Source: a virus. From it: 23,597 nt of DNA. The notes below the pieces were generated by a model. That model was not told the DNA's origin and ran no database searches. It saw only the letters and a program-made list of their open reading frames with translations. The translations under genes were made by a program, and so were the position numbers. Of this stretch, positions 6,960 through 14,625 are shown piece by piece (within the stretch, counting starts at the first letter, position 1; every line of letters starts with the position of its first letter). The stretch lies in IMG/VR virus record IMGVR_UViG_3300023179_000520, positions 1 through 23,597 of that record; one strand, 5' to 3'.

Positions 6960-8891
6960 ATGAGCAAAAAAACCCAAAAAATCGAAGAAACAAAGGCATC
7001 AGTAGAACTACCACAACCTCAAGATCAAGTAACACCGCTTATGGTATATGGAACTGATGCATCAGACAAGAAGAGAGCAAAAATAGCAGAGATTAGGGGT
7101 TCAACTGCTATGCGTAGAAATGCTTCTTCTACGATCGAAAGAACTGATAGGTTTATTAATATTGATACAGGTATTATTCCTTTTAGATATTCTAATTATG
7201 TTAAAAATCTTTCTACTTTAGATGTTAGAGATGCTATTATTTTGTGTCAAAAAGCTTATTATAATGTAGCTATTTTCAGAAACACAATTGACTTGATGAC
7301 AGAGTTTTCTGATAGTCCAATTTACTTAACTGGTGGAAGTCAAAAATCAAGAGAATTTTTTGAAGCATATTTTAAGAAAATCAATCTAGCAAGTTTCCAA
7401 GATCAATTCTTTAGAGAATACTATAGAAGTGGAAATGTATTCACTTATAGATTTGATACCTCTTTAACTAGCGAACAACTTTTAAAGATAACTCAAACTT
7501 TTGGTTCTAAATTAAAATCAATTGCTCAAGATGGATCAGTTAAACTTCCAGCAAGATATACTATTATTAATCCAGCAGATATCTACGTTGGTGGAACAGT
7601 TAATTATGCTTTTAATGTTTATTATAAATTATTGAGTGATTATGAATTAGAAAGATTAAGAGATCCAAAAACAGATGAAGATATTGAAGTTTATAATAAT
7701 CTTCCTCAAGATGTTAAAGATAAAATCAAAAGTAAAAATAATTCCTATATTCTTGTTCCATTAGACAAGACTAAACTCGCAGCAGTATTTTATAAGAAGC
7801 AAGATTACGAGCCACTTTCTATTCCAATGGGTTTTCCAGTTCTTGATGATATCAACTGGAAACTTGAAATGAAGAAGATGGACATGGCAGTAACAAGAAC
7901 AATGCAACAAGCAGTTCTATTAGTTACAATGGGAGATAGTCCTGATAAAGGCGGAGTAAATCAAAAGAATCTTCAAGCGATGCAACAATTATTTGAAAAT
8001 CAAAGCATCGGAAGAGTTCTTATTGCCGACTATACAACAAAAGCTCAATTTGTTATTCCAGATATCGGCAATCTAATTGGACCACAAAAATACGAAGTAG
8101 TAGATCGTGATATTCAAATTGGATTAAATAATATTCTTATTGGTAACGAAAAATTTGCAAATACAAGTATTAAGGTTCAAGTATTCGTTCAAAGATTAAA
8201 ACAAGCCAGAGAAGTATTTATCAATGAATTCTTAATTCCAGAAATTAGAAGAATGAGCAAAGATATTGGTTTTAAGAATTTCCCAACTCCAACATTCCAA
8301 GATATTGATATTAAAGATGATGTTCAATATTCTAGAATTTATAATAGATTAGTTGAACTTGGAGTATTAACTGCAGAAGAAGGACTAGCCGCAATTGAAA
8401 CTGGAAGATTACCAACTCAAGAAGAATCTATAGAATCTCAAAGAAAATTCAAAGAACTAAGAGATGAAGGTTTATATCAACCTCTTATTGGTGGAAGTGC
8501 AGCTGGACAAGCTGGAAGACCATCAGGTTCTAGTGGAATACCTCAATCTACAAAAAATGTAAAACCAATTGGCACAAAAGCTTCATTCTCAGTTGTGAAA
8601 ATTAAAGATAATATTTTAGCATCTCAAAATCTAGAAGAAGAAGTTAAATCTGCTGTTAGAAAGAAGTTTAATGTTAAAAAATTAAGCAATCAACAAAAAG
8701 AAAATGCAGAAAAAATATCTGAAATTATTATAGCAAATGAAACTCCAGAAAATTGGACAGCTAAAATTCAAGAATATATAGAAAAGCCTTTTGATCAAAA
8801 CGAAGAGCAAATTAACAATATTCAAGAGATTGCAGCCGAACATCAAGTCACAAATTACCTAGCTTCATTGTTGTATCATAGTAAAGCTTAA
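6960..8891 (+). CDS. Portal protein (head-tail connector)
   Basis: 643 residues. Identification rests on the position right after the large terminase and on portal-like sequence. A charged N-terminus precedes residues about 85-115 (LDVRDAIILCQKAYYNVAIFRNTIDLMTEF). Then come a strand-rich region and FREYYRSGNVFTYRF at 151-165, a block seen repeatedly in portals (the RSGN element). The region about 290-420 includes a long helix with MKKMDMAVTRTMQQAVLLV and GLNNILIGNEKF, fitting the wing-to-stem part. The C-terminus about 540-643 is charged and helical. Portals form a dodecameric ring at one head vertex through which DNA passes. It is larger than T4 gp20 (about 520 residues), mostly through a longer C-terminal part. 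ATG at 6960 follows a GTGTAAT element. Confidence 0.85.
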   Translation: MSKKTQKIEETKASVELPQPQDQVTPLMVYGTDASDKKRAKIAEIRGSTAMRRNASSTIERTDRFINIDTGIIPFRYSNYVKNLSTLDVRDAIILCQKAYYNVAIFRNTIDLMTEFSDSPIYLTGGSQKSREFFEAYFKKINLASFQDQFFREYYRSGNVFTYRFDTSLTSEQLLKITQTFGSKLKSIAQDGSVKLPARYTIINPADIYVGGTVNYAFNVYYKLLSDYELERLRDPKTDEDIEVYNNLPQDVKDKIKSKNNSYILVPLDKTKLAAVFYKKQDYEPLSIPMGFPVLDDINWKLEMKKMDMAVTRTMQQAVLLVTMGDSPDKGGVNQKNLQAMQQLFENQSIGRVLIADYTTKAQFVIPDIGNLIGPQKYEVVDRDIQIGLNNILIGNEKFANTSIKVQVFVQRLKQAREVFINEFLIPEIRRMSKDIGFKNFPTPTFQDIDIKDDVQYSRIYNRLVELGVLTAEEGLAAIETGRLPTQEESIESQRKFKELRDEGLYQPLIGGSAAGQAGRPSGSSGIPQSTKNVKPIGTKASFSVVKIKDNILASQNLEEEVKSAVRKKFNVKKLSNQQKENAEKISEIIIANETPENWTAKIQEYIEKPFDQNEEQINNIQEIAAEHQVTNYLASLLYHSKA

Positions 8892-8894
8892 AAA

Positions 8895-8916
8895 GTGTAA
8901 TCCTATACAAGGATTA
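8895..8916 (+). promoter_or_regulatory. GTGTAAT element embedded in a hairpin before the structural gene at 8923
   Basis: GTGTAAT occupies 8895-8901. Its last four bases start a perfect 7-bp inverted repeat: TAATCCT at 8898-8904, loop ATACA, AGGATTA at 8910-8916. The stem ends just before AAGGTAAATG. No U-tract follows, so this is not an intrinsic terminator. Folding would bring the element close to the start codon; a role in translational control is inferred. Confidence 0.5.
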
Positions 8917-8922
8917 AGGTAA

Positions 8923-10209
8923 ATGGCTAGAAATAGAATAATCTACAATGTAGAAGGTTTGTATGTTGCTCCATATTCTGGAGAGCAAAATCCTAATTCG
9001 GACTATTATTTAAGTGGTTATAGAATACTTAAAAGATTAGAAAAAGTACAAAATTTTAATTATTCTATACAAGAAAATAGAGCAAATGCTCAAGGATTTG
9101 GTCAAAAACAAAATATTTTTCGTGGAATTTCTGGCCCACCAGAAGTAACTTTTAATTTCTCATATATTCCAGATGGTGTTACAAATGAAAATAGATTAAA
9201 TTTTAATGTAGGGACTTTTGATTCAACTACTCAATTACCAATGTTTTCTGGTTTATGTTCTAATAATTCACTTTATAATGATAGAGATTTTTATTTAGTT
9301 ATTAATAAAAATGATGATGATCTTTTTGGAAATTATGAAATCAATGATTATTCTATATCTCCTACTGGAATTATTGATGTACTAGATCCTAATAGTGTTA
9401 ATTATGGATTATTGCACTTTCAAAATGCATATCTTAATGAATATGCTTTTAATGTTTCGGTAGGAAATTTACCAACTGTAAATCAAAGTTATGTTTCAGA
9501 TAATATAGTTTTTTATACAAGTGGATATGATATAAGATATTCAATTCTTGATATAAAATCTGGAATAAATCAACCTCAAAATGATAAAATTTTAGTTCCT
9601 AAAGCTTTAAATTTAAATCAACCTTCAATAAGTGGTCAAAATATTCTTTTGCCAGGAGATGCAAATGTTACTTTTTATACAAGTAATACTAATGGAGTTT
9701 TATTTTATACTGATACAATTCAAAGTCTAGATTATACATTATCTTTCAATAGAAAACCTTATAGATCAATAAATTATAAATTTCCTCTATTAAGAAAAAT
9801 AGAATTTCCAATAAATGGAAAATTAAATACTAGTTTTGTTGTAAAAGAAAATTTAAGTGGATCATTTTTTGATACTTTAAATAGTGATGATGATTATAAT
9901 GTTGTTGTTAATTTTAATAGTAATAAAAATGGAGTATATCCAACAAAATTAACTTTTAGTGGTTGTAAATTTACAAATATTAATTATGACTCTTCTATTG
10001 GAAGTAATAAAACTGCTACATTAAGTTTTGATTTTGATCTTGATCCAGATTTTGGAAGAAGAGGGCTCTTTGTAAATGGAAATGTGTTATATATAAATTC
10101 AACATTTGGATTAAAAGGTACTGAAAATAATGTAGAATATAATTTATTAGGAACAGAATCATCAATAGAATATAATTTAATTTATAATAATGGTCAAATT
10201 CCATTATAA
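8923..10209 (+). CDS. Probable virion structural protein, possibly tail-tube-like
   Basis: 428 residues with beta-rich composition, many asparagine, serine, tyrosine and phenylalanine residues, and no signal peptide. The N-terminus contains YRILKRLEKVQNFNYSI, then RANAQGFGQ and GISGPPEVTFNFSYIPDG. This kind of segment is seen in tail-tube and related structural proteins, where a beta-sandwich strand is followed by a substrate-loop sequence. The C-terminal part (about 325-395) repeats the style: VVVNFNSNKNG, KLTFSGCKFTNINYDSS, ATLSFDFDLDPDFGRRGLFVNG. It lies between portal and fibre-like genes, preceded by a GTGTAAT element and hairpin, and is about twice the size of a simple tube protein (T4 gp19, 163 residues). 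A structural role is likely; the exact role is uncertain, and a neck or baseplate component is equally possible. Confidence 0.45.
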   Translation: MARNRIIYNVEGLYVAPYSGEQNPNSDYYLSGYRILKRLEKVQNFNYSIQENRANAQGFGQKQNIFRGISGPPEVTFNFSYIPDGVTNENRLNFNVGTFDSTTQLPMFSGLCSNNSLYNDRDFYLVINKNDDDLFGNYEINDYSISPTGIIDVLDPNSVNYGLLHFQNAYLNEYAFNVSVGNLPTVNQSYVSDNIVFYTSGYDIRYSILDIKSGINQPQNDKILVPKALNLNQPSISGQNILLPGDANVTFYTSNTNGVLFYTDTIQSLDYTLSFNRKPYRSINYKFPLLRKIEFPINGKLNTSFVVKENLSGSFFDTLNSDDDYNVVVNFNSNKNGVYPTKLTFSGCKFTNINYDSSIGSNKTATLSFDFDLDPDFGRRGLFVNGNVLYINSTFGLKGTENNVEYNLLGTESSIEYNLIYNNGQIPL

Positions 10210-10215
10210 TAATAA

Positions 10216-10222
10216 GTGTAAT
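10216..10222 (+). promoter_or_regulatory. GTGTAAT element before the gene at 10230
   Basis: Context AATAAGTGTAATAAA, located 7 bases before the ATG at 10230 and 6 bases after the preceding stop. There is no Shine-Dalgarno in this 20-base gap. The same word and spacing recur before 15261 and 22552. Confidence 0.5.
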
Positions 10223-10229
10223 AAATTTT

Positions 10230-11021
10230 ATGCCATATAAAAATGTAAAAGATTTTAATTCAGTAACTGGTTTTAATTTAAATACAGATTCTATTTTAGG
10301 TATTCAGAATAATGAATTAAAAAGATTAAATGGAAATAATGCAAATTTAATAATTCCAAATATAACAGCTCAGACTGGAACTTTTTCTGCTGTAGATTTA
10401 AATAGTATTGATGTTTTAGCTATTTCTGGAATCACTTTAAGCTTAACTAATACTAATACTTATATTTCTGGTGGTGTCACTTCTGTTAATGGATATCCTC
10501 TCAATAATATTAGTGGATCTTTAAATATTTTAAGCGGAAATATAGTTAATACTGGAGCAGGATTAAATAATAAAATTGATTCAGTTAGTGGAGCAAATTG
10601 TTTCGTTTTACAAGCATCGACAATCAATACCGCTAACGCAGATAGTAATAAATATAATTATTTTATGGGACATGGTAGAACTTATTCTGCAGCAAATGGT
10701 CAGAGATTAAGAAGCGTATTACAAAATTGTGTAGCTAAAAAAGTAGCATATACAACACAACAAGCAGCAGCATCTACAATGGGAACATCAGGTACTTTGT
10801 ATTTATGGAATAGTACGAAAAATAATTTATATCTTTTAACTTCTGGAACAACTGGAATATGGACAGTTGCAGATGCTAATTACTATGAATTTACAGGAAC
10901 AAATTTAAATATTCCGATTTCAGCAGGAGACAGAATTTCATTTGCTTTAAATATAAGTGGCGCAGCAGCAACAGTATCAAATTTAACAAGTATGGTTGAT
11001 TTATATTGTTATTCATATTAA
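10230..11021 (+). CDS. Fibre-like virion protein with a beta-rich C-terminal domain
   Basis: 263 residues, not assignable to a named family. Residues 1-120 are rich in asparagine, serine, isoleucine and glycine with short repeats typical of trimeric fibre shafts (TLSLTNTNTYISGGVTSVNG, LNNISGSLNILSGN, LNNKIDSVSG). Residues about 125-263 have a different texture: NTANADSNKYNYFMGHGRTY, a tract QQAAASTMG, and alternating strand-like segments ending in SMVDLYCYSY. That looks like a compact beta-sandwich tip. The layout of shaft then globular head suggests a short tail fibre or fibre-associated receptor-binding protein. It is followed after 3 bases by the LRR gene, so the two are probably co-translated and may act together. 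The call rests on composition and position only. Confidence 0.4.
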   Translation: MPYKNVKDFNSVTGFNLNTDSILGIQNNELKRLNGNNANLIIPNITAQTGTFSAVDLNSIDVLAISGITLSLTNTNTYISGGVTSVNGYPLNNISGSLNILSGNIVNTGAGLNNKIDSVSGANCFVLQASTINTANADSNKYNYFMGHGRTYSAANGQRLRSVLQNCVAKKVAYTTQQAAASTMGTSGTLYLWNSTKNNLYLLTSGTTGIWTVADANYYEFTGTNLNIPISAGDRISFALNISGAAATVSNLTSMVDLYCYSY

Positions 11022-11024
11022 TTT

Positions 11025-12221
11025 ATGCTTTCATATACTTATGTTGCTGGTACAGATACTTATACAATTACTGGAAATGATAATACAGACATAAATCTTA
11101 CTATACCAGACACATGGAATGATGGAACAAATGGAACAAAAGCGGTAACAATTGTTGGCGCAAGTGCATTTTTAAATTCAACTAGTTTAGTTTCAGTAAT
11201 TTTAGGAAATAATATATCTAATATTCAAACTAGCGCATTTAGTGGTTGCACTAATTTAACTAGTATTACATTTACAAATACTTTAACAAGAATTGGTGGT
11301 ACAGCATTCGCTAATTGCACAAGTTTAATATCGGCAATCATTCCAAATACAGTAAATAATTTAGGAAATGGCATATTTAGTGGTTGTACAAATTTAAATA
11401 GTGTTACTTTTACAAATAATGCTTCAATATTATCAATACCTACTAATACTTTTTATGGATGTACAAATTTAAATAATTTCATCGTACCTGATAATATAAC
11501 AACTATTGGTGGAAGTGCTTTTTATAATTGCACAAATTTAAGTAATATTAATTTAAGTAATTCATTAACACAAATTAATGCAAGCGCATTTGAATTGTGT
11601 ACATCTTTAGCAAATATTTCTTTTCCAAGTACTTTAAATAGAATTAATACTGGCGCTTTCAGTGGATGCACAAGTTTAATTAATATAATAATACCAGATA
11701 GTGTTACTCAAATGTTTGGCGCAGTATTTTATGGATGCTCCGCACTCACAAATATTAAACTTTCTGAAAATATATCTTCTTTAGGCGCAAGTTTATTTGA
11801 AGGATGTTCTAGTTTAAATAATATTAAAATTCCAAATAATGTAAATCAAATTTTATATGCAGCATTCAGGGGATGTTCAAATTTAACATCTATAATTATT
11901 CCAAGATCAGTTACAATTTTTAATGACAATATTTTTGAAAATTGTACTTCTTTAAAAGATATTTATTTTTTAGGCAATAATCCTGATATATCTAATACTA
12001 CTATAGATGTATTATTAAACATAAGTCCAACTGCTACAATTTATTATTATGATGTTAATCCTGGTTGGCCATATAATTTTGGCGCACAAGTTTCATTTAA
12101 AATACTTAATAATTTAAAAAATTCTAAGCTTAAAACATTTGGTCTGAATGTAAGTTCTGGCGCAACTTCAATTAAAAAAATAAATGCAGGAAATGGTAGT
12201 TTAAATTTAAAAATTAAATAA
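11025..12221 (+). CDS. BspA-like leucine-rich-repeat protein (LRR_5), probable surface adhesin of the virion
   Basis: 398 residues. Residues about 40-320 hold twelve repeats of about 23 residues of the form (A/I)F..CT.L..I.(I/F)P..(V/L)..I....F, for example SAFSGCTNL, TAFANCTSL, SAFYNCTNL and AAFRGCSNL. This is the BspA/Treponema-type LRR (Pfam LRR_5). After the repeats, IYYYDVNPGWPYNFGA looks like the usual C-terminal cap, followed by a basic glycine/asparagine-rich tail. BspA-like proteins bind host matrix or other bacteria in oral and gut species. In a phage fibre cluster the likely role is binding a cell-surface partner. The N-terminus starts directly with the capping strand LSYTYVAGTDTYTITG and has no signal peptide, so the protein is not exported and is more likely assembled into the virion. 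Family is confident, role inferred. Confidence 0.85.
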   Translation: MLSYTYVAGTDTYTITGNDNTDINLTIPDTWNDGTNGTKAVTIVGASAFLNSTSLVSVILGNNISNIQTSAFSGCTNLTSITFTNTLTRIGGTAFANCTSLISAIIPNTVNNLGNGIFSGCTNLNSVTFTNNASILSIPTNTFYGCTNLNNFIVPDNITTIGGSAFYNCTNLSNINLSNSLTQINASAFELCTSLANISFPSTLNRINTGAFSGCTSLINIIIPDSVTQMFGAVFYGCSALTNIKLSENISSLGASLFEGCSSLNNIKIPNNVNQILYAAFRGCSNLTSIIIPRSVTIFNDNIFENCTSLKDIYFLGNNPDISNTTIDVLLNISPTATIYYYDVNPGWPYNFGAQVSFKILNNLKNSKLKTFGLNVSSGATSIKKINAGNGSLNLKIK

Positions 12222-12229
12222 TAGATTTA

Positions 12230-12253
12230 TATATTATAAATATTTATAATATA
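12230..12253. repeat. 24-bp perfect palindrome upstream of the holin-like gene
   Basis: The half-site TATATTATAAAT at 12230-12241 is followed without a spacer by its exact reverse complement at 12242-12253. The sequence is only A and T and contains TATAAATA (the T4 late-promoter word) on both strands. It lies 8 bases after the LRR stop and directly abuts the GTGTAAT element at 12254. No U-tract follows. Possible roles are an operator, a bidirectional late-promoter core or an RNA hairpin. Confidence 0.55.
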
Positions 12254-12260
12254 GTGTAAT
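12254..12260 (+). promoter_or_regulatory. GTGTAAT element before the holin-like gene
   Basis: Lies directly after the 24-bp palindrome and only 5 bases before the ATG at 12266, the shortest spacing of the seven elements. A -10 element at this distance would give a leaderless message. Confidence 0.5.
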
Positions 12261-12265
12261 ATCTT

Positions 12266-12550
12266 ATGAAAACTATGCTATCTAAAATATTTGGCCCAAA
12301 TTGGAGATCTAGTTCATCTGGAATAGCCACAGTCGTAGCAGTTTGTACAGCAATAGCAATTCATAGTGATCCTTCATTAGTAGCATTTCTTCCAGATGGT
12401 GTTGAAAATTATGTATTAGGAATTTCAAAATTAGTTGCAGTTGTTAGCGGAATTATTTTTGCATTAACAGTAAAAGACGCAGCAGTTACTGGTGGAACAG
12501 TGGCTCAAACAACTGAAGCAAAAGACAGAACAAATGGAGAAAACATATGA
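12266..12550 (+). CDS. Holin-like small membrane protein
   Basis: 94 residues. Two probable membrane helices are seen at about 18-33 (SGIATVVAVCTAIAIH) and 50-69 (VLGISKLVAVVSGIIFALTV), joined by a short loop with SDPSLVAFLPDGVEN. A basic N-terminus (MKTMLSK) precedes them and a polar tail (QTTEAKDRTNGENI) follows. Size, two-helix topology and position in front of lipoprotein, spanin-like and lysozyme genes fit a class II-like holin, which makes the membrane lesion that starts lysis. Such short proteins have no strong signature, so a virion membrane protein or other small membrane protein is possible. The stop overlaps the next start in ATGA (12547-12550), so translation is coupled. It is preceded by a palindrome and a GTGTAAT element, suggesting its own regulation. 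Confidence 0.6.
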   Translation: MKTMLSKIFGPNWRSSSSGIATVVAVCTAIAIHSDPSLVAFLPDGVENYVLGISKLVAVVSGIIFALTVKDAAVTGGTVAQTTEAKDRTNGENI

Positions 12551-12996
12551 ATAAATTACAATTAGTCGCAGTTGCTCTTTTGAGCGTATTTCTTGGTGCT
12601 TGTGCCACAACTCCAACTGGTCAAGTTGATCCAGCAACAAGCGTTTCAAATGCACTACCATATGTTAAACCAGCAGTTATTCTTGCTTGCACTGTTGTTC
12701 TTGATCAAGCCCTTTCTCCAGCAGATCGCGTAGAAAAAGCTAAAATGATTAATCATGTTGCAAGTATTGTAGAGGGATTGACAGTTGGTACTGCTCCAAC
12801 TCCAGATCAACTTCAAAAAGCACTTAATGATTATCTTCCATCTGAAAAAACTCATTGGGTAAATTATATTACTGTAATTAAAGATATTTATGCTCAACAA
12901 TTTGCTAGAATAGATGGAAATACTGCTCTCGCAATTAAGGTACTTAACGCTATTGCATCTGGATGTAAAGATGCCACAGCGAGTTATGTAGAGTAA
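12547..12996 (+). CDS. Phage lipoprotein of unknown function in the lysis region
   Basis: 149 residues. The N-terminus MNKLQLVAVALLSVFLGAC is a lipoprotein signal peptide with lipobox LGAC and lipid-acceptor C19. The mature part starts ATTPTGQVDP, carries a hydrophobic stretch at about 38-50 (YVKPAVILACTVVL), then a helical polar domain (PADRVEKAKMINHVASIVEG, DQLQKALNDYL) with a late cysteine. GGAG at 12536-12539, 7 bases before the ATG, serves as ribosome binding site in addition to ATGA coupling with the holin-like gene. It would be lipid-anchored in the cell envelope. Roles could include lysis control, superinfection exclusion or outer-membrane disruption; nothing in the sequence decides between them. 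Confidence 0.7.
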   Translation: MNKLQLVAVALLSVFLGACATTPTGQVDPATSVSNALPYVKPAVILACTVVLDQALSPADRVEKAKMINHVASIVEGLTVGTAPTPDQLQKALNDYLPSEKTHWVNYITVIKDIYAQQFARIDGNTALAIKVLNAIASGCKDATASYVE

Positions 12997-12998
12997 TC

Positions 12999-13199
12999 AT
13001 GCCAACTGGAATAATTCAAGCATTACTCTCTGCAGTATCTGGAATATTCTCAGCAATTAATAACGTATTCGGCGCCAAGAATACAAAAGAAATGAAAGAA
13101 CGCCAAGAAGCTCAAAAAGAAGTTAATTATCAAAGTGAAATAGAAAAATCTGTTAAGGAGAAAAATCTTGAAGAAGTTCGTAAACGTATTAGTTCTTAA
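12999..13199 (+). CDS. Small membrane-anchored coiled-coil protein, candidate i-spanin
   Basis: 66 residues. Residues about 4-26 are uncharged and hydrophobic (GIIQALLSAVSGIFSAINNVFGA), compatible with one membrane segment. Residues 27-66 are strongly charged and helical (KEMKERQEAQKEVNYQSEIE, KNLEEVRKRISS), suggesting a coiled coil. One membrane anchor plus a periplasmic coiled coil is the layout of an i-spanin, and the next gene, a lipoprotein, starts inside its 3' end as o-spanin genes often do. It is shorter than classic Rz (about 150 residues). The first segment is also amphipathic, so a small holin/antiholin or peripheral membrane protein remains possible. It starts 2 bases after the lipoprotein stop, with only a weak AGAG upstream. 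Confidence 0.45.
   Translation: MPTGIIQALLSAVSGIFSAINNVFGAKNTKEMKERQEAQKEVNYQSEIEKSVKEKNLEEVRKRISS
13155..13160 (+). promoter_or_regulatory. Shine-Dalgarno inside the upstream gene that fixes a TTG start
   Basis: AAGGAG lies 7 bases before TTG at 13168, within the coding sequence of the coiled-coil gene. It is the only good ribosome binding site that would give the downstream lipoprotein its signal peptide. Confidence 0.75.
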
Positions 13200-13584
13200 T
13201 TGTCTTCTTATTGGTTGCGCTACTGTAACACCAAATAAAATAGAAGATGATAAGTCTTCTTATGATGCAAGTACTCCAAAACAATATGATAAAGATAATG
13301 GTGGATTGATTTCTTTCATTGGTGACGACGCTCTTATTACAAATCAAGCTAGAGCGCGTTATAATAATTTAATTAGTATGTATAAAATTAAATTTAAAAA
13401 AGAAAAAGCTATAGAACTAAAAGAAGACTCTGGAATTAAACCTTATAAAGATAATTTTGGCAATGAACTTTATCTTATTGATAGTGAACATCTTGTTTAT
13501 TTTGGAGTTTTAAACTCTTGGTTAAAAGAAAAAGTTCCTGCAGATAATATCATAGATAAAACAATAGATAAAATAAATAACTAA
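13168..13584 (+). CDS. Lipoprotein overlapping the coiled-coil gene, candidate o-spanin, TTG start
   Basis: 138 residues. The TTG at 13168 follows AAGGAG by 7 bases and is the only start that gives a complete signal: MKKFVNVLVLNCLLIGC with lipobox LIGC and acceptor C17. The first 32 bases overlap the end of the gene at 12999 in another frame, the kind of overlap common in spanin pairs. The mature protein (about 121 residues) starts ATVTPNKIEDD, is polar and charged, and includes FIGDDALITNQARARYNNL and YLIDSEHLVYFGVLNSWL. That is long for an o-spanin, so part of it may have a separate function. It would be anchored in the outer membrane of a Gram-negative host. Lipoprotein call is strong; the spanin role rests on context. 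Confidence 0.62.
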   Translation: MKKFVNVLVLNCLLIGCATVTPNKIEDDKSSYDASTPKQYDKDNGGLISFIGDDALITNQARARYNNLISMYKIKFKKEKAIELKEDSGIKPYKDNFGNELYLIDSEHLVYFGVLNSWLKEKVPADNIIDKTIDKINN

Positions 13585-13585
13585 A

Positions 13586-14623
13586 ATGGGTAAATTAATT
13601 TCTAGTCAAAAAACTATAGCAGGAGTCTCTGGTTTAAAACCAAATACTTATTATAGAGTTAAAAGTTTATTAGGAAGTATTTATTTATCGGAGATATTTA
13701 ATGCCACTGATTCTTATAATGCATCAGTAGATACTATAAGTATATGGCAAAATGGAGACATAAATTTAACTCCAATTACAGCTTTAAATGCTGATCCAGA
13801 ATGGATAAATCCAAATACAAATCAAAATATAGATAATACATTGATTCCAGTTGGCGCAGTTATTTTAATAAATAGTAATACAAACCATTCTTATAGCGGC
13901 GCAGTGTTAGTTAATTATTATCAAGGCAAAACTTCTATTAAAAAACAAAATTTAAGTGTGTTAATTCCATTTCAGATTGGAGCTGATGTATACCCAAATA
14001 ATCTTTATACATTTAAATCAGCAACAACTAATCTTTTAGGAACAGTATTTAATCCAAGTTTGTTCAATACTGCATATGGCGATACAATTAATATTACTCC
14101 CCCAAATCAATTAGCAAACGAAACTTTTTATTTTGATGGATCAACATGGCTGGATGCTAATTATACACCAAGTGATAATTATATTATACCAAATGATTCC
14201 CTTATACAGATACAAACTAATAATATAAGTTCAGTACCAGTTGGTGGTGGAGCAATTATACAAAAATATAATAGTGGCAAAATAATTGCACCAAAAGGCA
14301 GTAAATATGAATTAATTTTTACAATTTCTCCTATAAATGAAATATATAAAATTTATACTAATAATATTGATCCGCAAGGTATTAGCGCAAGAACATCTAA
14401 AAATGAATATGATATTGAAATTATAAAAGACGAAGGAACATTTTGGTTTACGCATTTTAGAAATATAAATAATGGATATTATTGTAATTCATTTTTTTCA
14501 TCTGACAATGAACCAGAAGATTTTAGAGATGTCAATTGGGATAATTATGCTTATAATGATCTTGATGGATGTCCTAATTTAAATTATACAAGATTAGATA
14601 TATTAATTAATCAAAGATACTAA
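13586..14623 (+). CDS. Beta-rich hypothetical protein between spanin-like and lysozyme genes
   Basis: 345 residues, not recognised. The protein is rich in asparagine, threonine, isoleucine and tyrosine, with many short beta-type segments and no signal peptide or membrane helix. Its start MGKLISSQKTIAGVSGLKPNTYYRVKSL resembles the opening strands of a fibronectin-like or carbohydrate-binding beta-sandwich. Later parts include IPVGAVILINSNTNHSYSGA, a proline/glycine-rich turn SVPVGGGAI, and a C-terminal section with FWFTHFRNINNGYYC and EDFRDVNWDNYAYNDLDG. The composition matches the virion fibre genes in this window rather than the lysis genes around it. A fibre- or virion-associated role is therefore more likely than a direct lysis role. 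It begins 1 base after the lipoprotein stop and ends 2 bases before the lysozyme. Confidence 0.45.
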   Translation: MGKLISSQKTIAGVSGLKPNTYYRVKSLLGSIYLSEIFNATDSYNASVDTISIWQNGDINLTPITALNADPEWINPNTNQNIDNTLIPVGAVILINSNTNHSYSGAVLVNYYQGKTSIKKQNLSVLIPFQIGADVYPNNLYTFKSATTNLLGTVFNPSLFNTAYGDTINITPPNQLANETFYFDGSTWLDANYTPSDNYIIPNDSLIQIQTNNISSVPVGGGAIIQKYNSGKIIAPKGSKYELIFTISPINEIYKIYTNNIDPQGISARTSKNEYDIEIIKDEGTFWFTHFRNINNGYYCNSFFSSDNEPEDFRDVNWDNYAYNDLDGCPNLNYTRLDILINQRY

Positions 14624-14625
14624 CT

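Noticed and set aside
10230-11021. Calling this protein a named fibre family
   Set aside because: Only shaft-like composition and position support it; no recognisable motif justifies a family name.
12230-12253. The palindrome as an intrinsic terminator of the LRR gene
   Set aside because: The stem is entirely A-T and no U-tract follows, so termination by the usual mechanism is unlikely.
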